Assembly: GCF_001653235.2 (NCBI RefSeq) | Contig: NC_035792.1 | Span: 4,340,001 to 4,404,000 of the forward strand | Reading direction: 5' to 3' | Source: Pochonia chlamydosporia 170 | Taxonomy: Eukaryota; Ascomycota; Sordariomycetes; Hypocreales; Clavicipitaceae | DNA length: 64,000 nt | Shown here: piece by piece, positions 59,652 through 64,000 of the stretch | Position numbering within the stretch: position 1 is the stretch's first letter | Layout: each line of letters starts with the position of its first letter | The notes under the pieces: model-generated | What the model saw: only the letters and a program-made list of their open reading frames with translations | The model's database searches: none | What the model was told of the DNA's origin: nothing | Program-made: the position numbers and the translations under genes

Positions 59652-60036
59652 GGTTGAGGGGCTTGGATGGGGTGTAAATTGAAGTTTTGGATGTTGGTGC
59701 TTGTATATGGTGGAATTGGTACATGGCTTGGCTGACGGCATTAATTACGACGACACGAACTCAAAATTGCGATGGGAACTAGGTAGCGACTTGAGCTGTC
59801 TGCATTGGATACGTACCGGGCAAAGGTCCGGCTGGATATCATTTCTTGGAAGTCTATAGATAGAAATCATCTCAATATTGAAAATAAAAACAAATGGTAA
59901 AATGACTAGCAATGATCGGTGTGTGACCTCTGGATGTATTACCTAATATTTCGTAAAACTCGCTAATATCCAATGCAATTTATATACCCAGCCTCCATAC
60001 ACTTTTCTCCCTCGGATTCTACTGCTGTGGTGTGGC
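59652..60036. other. Convergent 3' region between GH16 and metallophosphoesterase
   Basis: AT-rich 3' flanks with A-rich runs near 59885. No gene. Confidence 0.6.
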
Positions 60037-61158
60037 CTATACATCTACAACAACAGCCCGGTTGACTGTCTTTCCTGAATTTTTGTACATTTGAGCAGCG
60101 TTCACCATCAAGCTGCCTTGGTTGCTTCCGGGGCCACTCATGAGCCATTTCCAAAGGACGCTGTGGATGCCACGGAAGACGATTTCGAACATGTCGACCC
60201 AGGATTGATTCGGGATAATATCCCAAAAGAAGCCGCGTCTCGGACGCGAAAGGAGACGCTCATACGCATATTGAACGTCGTCAAAGTAGATGGATTCTTT
60301 TCCATACGCGCAGTGACAGTGTCCAAATACATGTAGTCGAGGCTTGACCCGCCATACTTCTCGTAATAGATGGGGACAGCCTAGATCAAGGTCAAGATGG
60401 TGTTTCTGAAGTCTTTCATGTCAGTAACGTTGGAGTCAGTATACTGGATGGTCTGCATTGATCTTACCGGTGGGGTGTGAGTCACTAGAATATCCGTCTG
60501 GGGAGGCACTTTGCTTAGCCATGGTGACCGGGTAGGTGAATATTGGAAGCTAGTGGCCGCTGTCAGTTGGGCAGTTCATGCGTAGCTTCATAGTGAGAGC
60601 GTCCACGGGTCCTCCGTAGGCCAGGCTGTCAACTTACGCAAAGTTTTTGGGGCCACACTCAGGAACATCTGGCGCGCCAAAGATGGAAATCTCCCTTCCT
60701 CTAATCTCATGTACTGAAATTTCACCTTGAAGATAAGTGATGCCATCGAGGTTGAGCCTTGCACCCCGTCGACGATCATCGTCACACCGGCTCCGTATGT
60801 CAAAGTAGCTGTCGTGGTTGCCAGCAACAACAACTTTGACAGCATGAGGAAGTGATTTCAGCCAGTCAAGCTGTTTTTGGATATCGGCTGCGGTGCCGGC
60901 ATTGGTGAGATCTCCGGCATGGATGAGGATATCACCAGGCGGCACCTCCACGATGTTGTCGTGAGTGTCAGAGATGCATACTATGCGTATGGACGCCTTG
61001 TGCCGTGGTGGTCGGAAAGGTGTACCCCTCAGAAATAAAACTAGATGGTAGAAGTTGATGGTGAAGAATGTCAGGGGTGACTCGACGAGGTGGTCAAGGA
61101 CTGTCAGGCTCTCCCACTGACTGCTGCGACGGAGGCCGAGCCAGACCAGGAGGCCCAT
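60037..61158 (-). CDS. Calcineurin-like metallophosphoesterase (UPF0046/MPPED-like)
   Basis: Exons 61158-60638, 60549-60468 and 60405-60037 give 323 aa. Introns are 88 nt (GTAAGT...CTAG) and 62 nt (GTAAGA...TTCAG); the last exon joins as THTPP to KHHLDLDLGCPHLL, the expected order. The metal-binding motifs are complete: D64-T-H66 (ISDTHDN), GDLTNAG (82-), GNHD (113-116), VTHTPP and FGHCH. These proteins are binuclear-metal phosphoesterases; the true substrate in fungi is not known. The N-terminus has a short hydrophobic stretch (GLLVWLGL) and another at TFFTINFYHLVLFL, suggesting membrane association. The ATG at 61158 is used; the upstream in-frame TTG is not. Confidence 0.9.
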
Positions 61159-62129
61159 GATGAAAAGGGTCAATCAGCGAAAGGCAACGAGCGGCCACCA
61201 TCTAAGAATTCTGAATTGTGCACCGCAAATGACGGGTTCAGAGGGGATTTAAGCGAGCGTCAATGATGGCCGGAAAGGCGCGAGAGACCAGAATCGGGAG
61301 TTATGCTGGAGGCTTGAATTAATATGAATGGTCTTGGCCTCTGAAAATGTCTGGGTGCTAAGTCTGGTGCCGCAGAGGATGCATGCCCATTGGTAATTGG
61401 CTGGGGCGGCATGTGGCTTAACAACGGCTGGCAAACGTCGGTGGGGATGAAGCACCAGTCCAGACTGTGGCAGGTACGATAGAGACGACGTCATGTCACT
61501 CCCAGTGCCTTGCTCGTGGTCGCCATACCTTCAACGAGGCAGCAATTAGACAAAATCTGGCCATTATCGCGCATACAGATGAGAATTGCCCCGTGGCTAT
61601 GCTCTACCATAATAGCCCCATTGTTTTTCATAGCTCATCTTCAAACGCACATGACTAAAACTACCTACCTAGGTAGGTAGATGCAGCTTGATGTCGTCCC
61701 TGCTCAGCTGAATACTGTTGGTACGAAGTAGAGTACATGTACTGGGCGCTCCTGCCAGTTGCTGCCGGTGGGGCGGCAGTTCCAGAAGCACAGACCATGT
61801 CGAAGCTCCTCAGCTCCCTTCACATCTTGATCTAAAGCTGGAGCTTCCCTGAGCTTGACCTGTTTACAGTCCCCAAATGACGTCTACAAATCCCACACTA
61901 CTGGCACATCTTAAAACTCGTGAAGCTGCATCATTTGCGTCGCCGAGACGCTCACACGTATACCTAGCGGCTGTTCAATTGCCGACCGAATTAATTTGAA
62001 CATATTAAACACCTCCCTTCAGCTTCAGCTCGTCTGTTGTGTCCTGCACCATCTCTCAGCTCACGCACCATTCATTGATCCTTGTCCCACCCCAACTTCC
62101 TCGCCAACACCTGTGCCCAGGTTGACGTG
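61159..62129. promoter_or_regulatory. Divergent region between phosphoesterase and IST2-like gene
   Basis: Contains both promoters. A perfect 20-bp palindrome lies at 61661-61680. The last 150 nt before the IST2-like start are C- and T-rich. No gene was seen. Confidence 0.5.
61661..61680. repeat. Perfect 20-bp palindrome
   Basis: CTACCTACCT is followed directly by its own reverse complement AGGTAGGTAG. It also contains the 4-nt tandem units CTAC and GTAG, so it is both a palindrome and a short tandem repeat. It lies in a promoter region. Confidence 0.9.
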
Positions 62130-64000
62130 ATGGCGGGCGTGAGGGAAGTGTACGGAAAGAAGGGGGATAGAAAGGATTCGGACAACTTTGGGTGCGTCGT
62201 CGTCGCTCATCACTTCAATCCAACCCATAGCTAACCTGTCCCCACCAGCGTGGACTATGTCATACACTACAAGGTCCCTCCAAAAGGTATGTGAGAAGGT
62301 GTCCTCCATTGAAATTGACATTGCCTCCCAGCTATACATACTCACCTATCTCAAGAGCGCGCTGAGGCAGAAGCTGGGTTCGTCCAGCTCATCCGATCTT
62401 TGACCAATGTTGGGCTTGCTACTGAAGTACGCAATGGCGATCCTGGCTCCTTGCTTGTGTTCGTTAAAATTGCGTCTGCCGAGCTTTTAGGGCAACAGGT
62501 CTACCGTGGCAGACTACAAGACTGGCTACAGGGAATACGTACCTCCGGCCCGAATTCAGACATCGCCCAGGCTCTGGAGGATGAGCCAATGATGGAAGCT
62601 GAGAGGCTGCGGCTAGTATACCAACTCATCACCCGAACGGAAAATGAGGGTGGTGCCGGAATCAGTCAGGCCAGCTCCAAGTGGAAGTTCGTTGCCGATA
62701 TTTTTCCACTTCATGACCAGGCATTCAACAAGGCGTGGATTCAGAAATGGAGTAAGAAATACTTACTGGACGAGGCCGACCTCGAGGATATTCGTCACAA
62801 GTTTGGAGAGAGCGTGGCTTTCTACTTTGCATTCTTGGGAAGTTACTTCAGATTTCTTGTATTTCCAGCTGCTTTGGGGTTTGCCGCCTGGATGTTCCTG
62901 GGTCAATTTTCCTTCATTTACGGACTTGGCTGTGGTCTGTGGTCCGTCATTTTCTTGGAATACTGGAAGAAGAAGGAAATTGATTTGGCAGTTCGCTGGG
63001 GTGTACGAGGGGTGTCTGCTATTCAGCTGCCTCGCAGTCAATTCAACTGGGAGTATGAAGCAGAAGATGCAGTGACTGGCGAGCCTGTCAAGGTTTACCC
63101 ATACATGAAGCGGCTAAAGACCCAACTCTTGCAAATTCCCTTTGCTATCGCCTGCGTTCTTGCTCTCGGAAGTCTTGTGGTCATTGCAAACTCTTTGGAG
63201 ATATTCATTAATCAGGTCTACGACGGCCCAGGCAAGCAGTATTTGGTGAGTAAAAAACAGAAGTAGTCCGTACCAACACTCCAGGGCTAATTCTCTCTCT
63301 CCAAGGGGTTTTTACCAACTATGATCCTGGTCATATTTACACCTACCTTCTCGGCTGTTCTTATGAGTGCTGCCAACGCCCTCACAGAGAAGGAAAACTA
63401 CGATACGGTTGACGGTATGCTTGAAGGAAAAAAACTTTGGCTCCCTCAGATCGATTCAATAGCTAATGAGAACCCTAGCCCACAAGTCCGCTCTCATTCA
63501 GAAGCAGTTTGTGCTCAATTTTATGACCTCATACATGGCTCTTATTTTTACGGGCTTTGTTTACATTCCTTTTGGAAACATCTTACTCCCATTCTTGGAC
63601 TTTTGGCGACGTACTGCCCAAACTCTTACTTTCAGTGAGAAGCCCCTTCCTACGCAACAGTTTCGGATCAACCCCGAACGTATCAGCAGCCAGATGTTTT
63701 ATTGCACTGTTACTGCTCAAGTCGTCAATTTCGCCACCGAAGTCGTCGTCCCGTATGTGAAACAGAAGGCATTTGCCAAAGCCAAGGAATTCCAGTCAAA
63801 AGGAGTCGAGACACACGATCATCCTGAAGAAGCTGAGTTTTTGAAGAGGGTCCGCAACCAATGTGAATTAGAAGTATACGACGTCACGGCTGACTACCGA
63901 GAAATGGTCATGCAATTTGGTAAGTGGCCTGCTGTACCTGACCCTTGTGCCAAATAAACCCTTTTGCTAAGAACGTAGGCTATTTGTCACTATTCTCCGT
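62130..64000 (+). CDS. IST2: IST2-like anoctamin/TMEM16 protein (5' part, runs off the window)
   Basis: Exons 62130-62191, 62249-62286, 62356-63245, 63306-63414, 63479-63919 and 63979->64000 are supported; the gene continues past the edge. All joins keep frame, for example VPPK-ERAEAEAGF and TVD-AHKSALIQ, the latter requiring the CCTAG acceptor at 63478 rather than the earlier AATAG. Ist2 is the fungal TMEM16 relative that tethers ER to plasma membrane; scramblase or channel activity of fungal members differs by species. The N-terminal domain (VDYVIHYKVPP) and the first membrane helices (SVAFYFAFLGSYFRFLVFPA, FIYGLGCGLWSVIFLEYW, FVLNFMTSYMALIFTGFVYI) are present. The C-terminal helices are outside the window. 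Confidence 0.9.

Noticed and set aside
61159..61173. In-frame extension of the phosphoesterase to an upstream TTG
   Set aside because: An ATG 15 nt downstream is the ordinary eukaryotic start; a non-ATG start has no support.

Overview
The window is nuclear DNA of a filamentous ascomycete (Pezizomycotina). The gene set and protein style look like Sordariomycetes, most likely Hypocreales; that placement rests on family resemblance and was not tested by search. Supporting signs are short introns (about 50-90 nt, one of 123 nt) with GTRNGT-like donors, CTAAC/CTAAT-like branch sites and YAG acceptors, monocistronic genes on both strands, a dispersed tRNA gene, and typical fungal families (2EXR, C2H2 plus Fungal_trans, WSC, IML1, LST4). 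I reconstructed 20 protein-coding genes, two of them cut by the window ends, and one tRNA. Splice sites were chosen by reading frame, splice consensus and continuity of the protein family.

Layout. 0-9 kb holds housekeeping genes: the NBP35 start (-), tRNA-Gln(CUG) (-), deoxyhypusine hydroxylase LIA1 (+), Pol I subunit RPA12 (-) and the cohesin loader SCC2 (+). A 3.2-kb non-coding stretch follows and becomes the leader of a vacuolar Ca2+/H+ exchanger (+). Then come the 1920-residue GATOR1 subunit IML1 (-), an eight-exon ZRC1-type zinc transporter (+) and a 2EXR protein (+). A 6.7-kb gene-poor island (25.6-32.2 kb) rich in simple sequence leads into LST4, a folliculin-interacting protein homologue (+). 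36-43 kb has DBP10 (-), SPF31 (+) and mitochondrial MDJ1 (-). 43-48 kb has an SDR and a FAD oxidase in tandem (-), then SAP30 (-). 50-64 kb has a C2H2/Fungal_trans regulator (+), a hotdog thioesterase (-), PEX12 (+), a GH16-WSC glucanase (+), a metallophosphoesterase (-) and the first exons of an IST2/anoctamin gene (+).

How the genes relate. There are no operons. Neighbours are arranged as convergent pairs (LIA1/RPA12, VCX1/IML1, LST4/DBP10, SPF31/MDJ1, regulator/thioesterase, GH16/phosphoesterase) or divergent pairs (RPA12/SCC2, IML1/ZRC1, DBP10/SPF31, thioesterase/PEX12, phosphoesterase/IST2). Between 12 and 36 kb, four of five genes encode proteins that act at the vacuolar membrane: calcium and zinc transport, and amino-acid signalling to TORC1 through IML1 and LST4. 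This may be chance. The SDR/FAD-oxidase pair is the only part resembling accessory metabolism.

I found no CRISPR array, prophage, intact transposon or clearly new multi-gene system. The observations most worth a second look are uORFs that overlap or precede the starts of the Ca2+ exchanger and LST4, a shortened zinc knuckle plus a 19-nt last exon in RPA12, a GH16-WSC protein with a GPI-like tail but no visible signal peptide, a charged repeat inside the IML1 DEP domain, a Cys-rich insert in the 2EXR protein, and dispersed nonamer and palindrome motifs.
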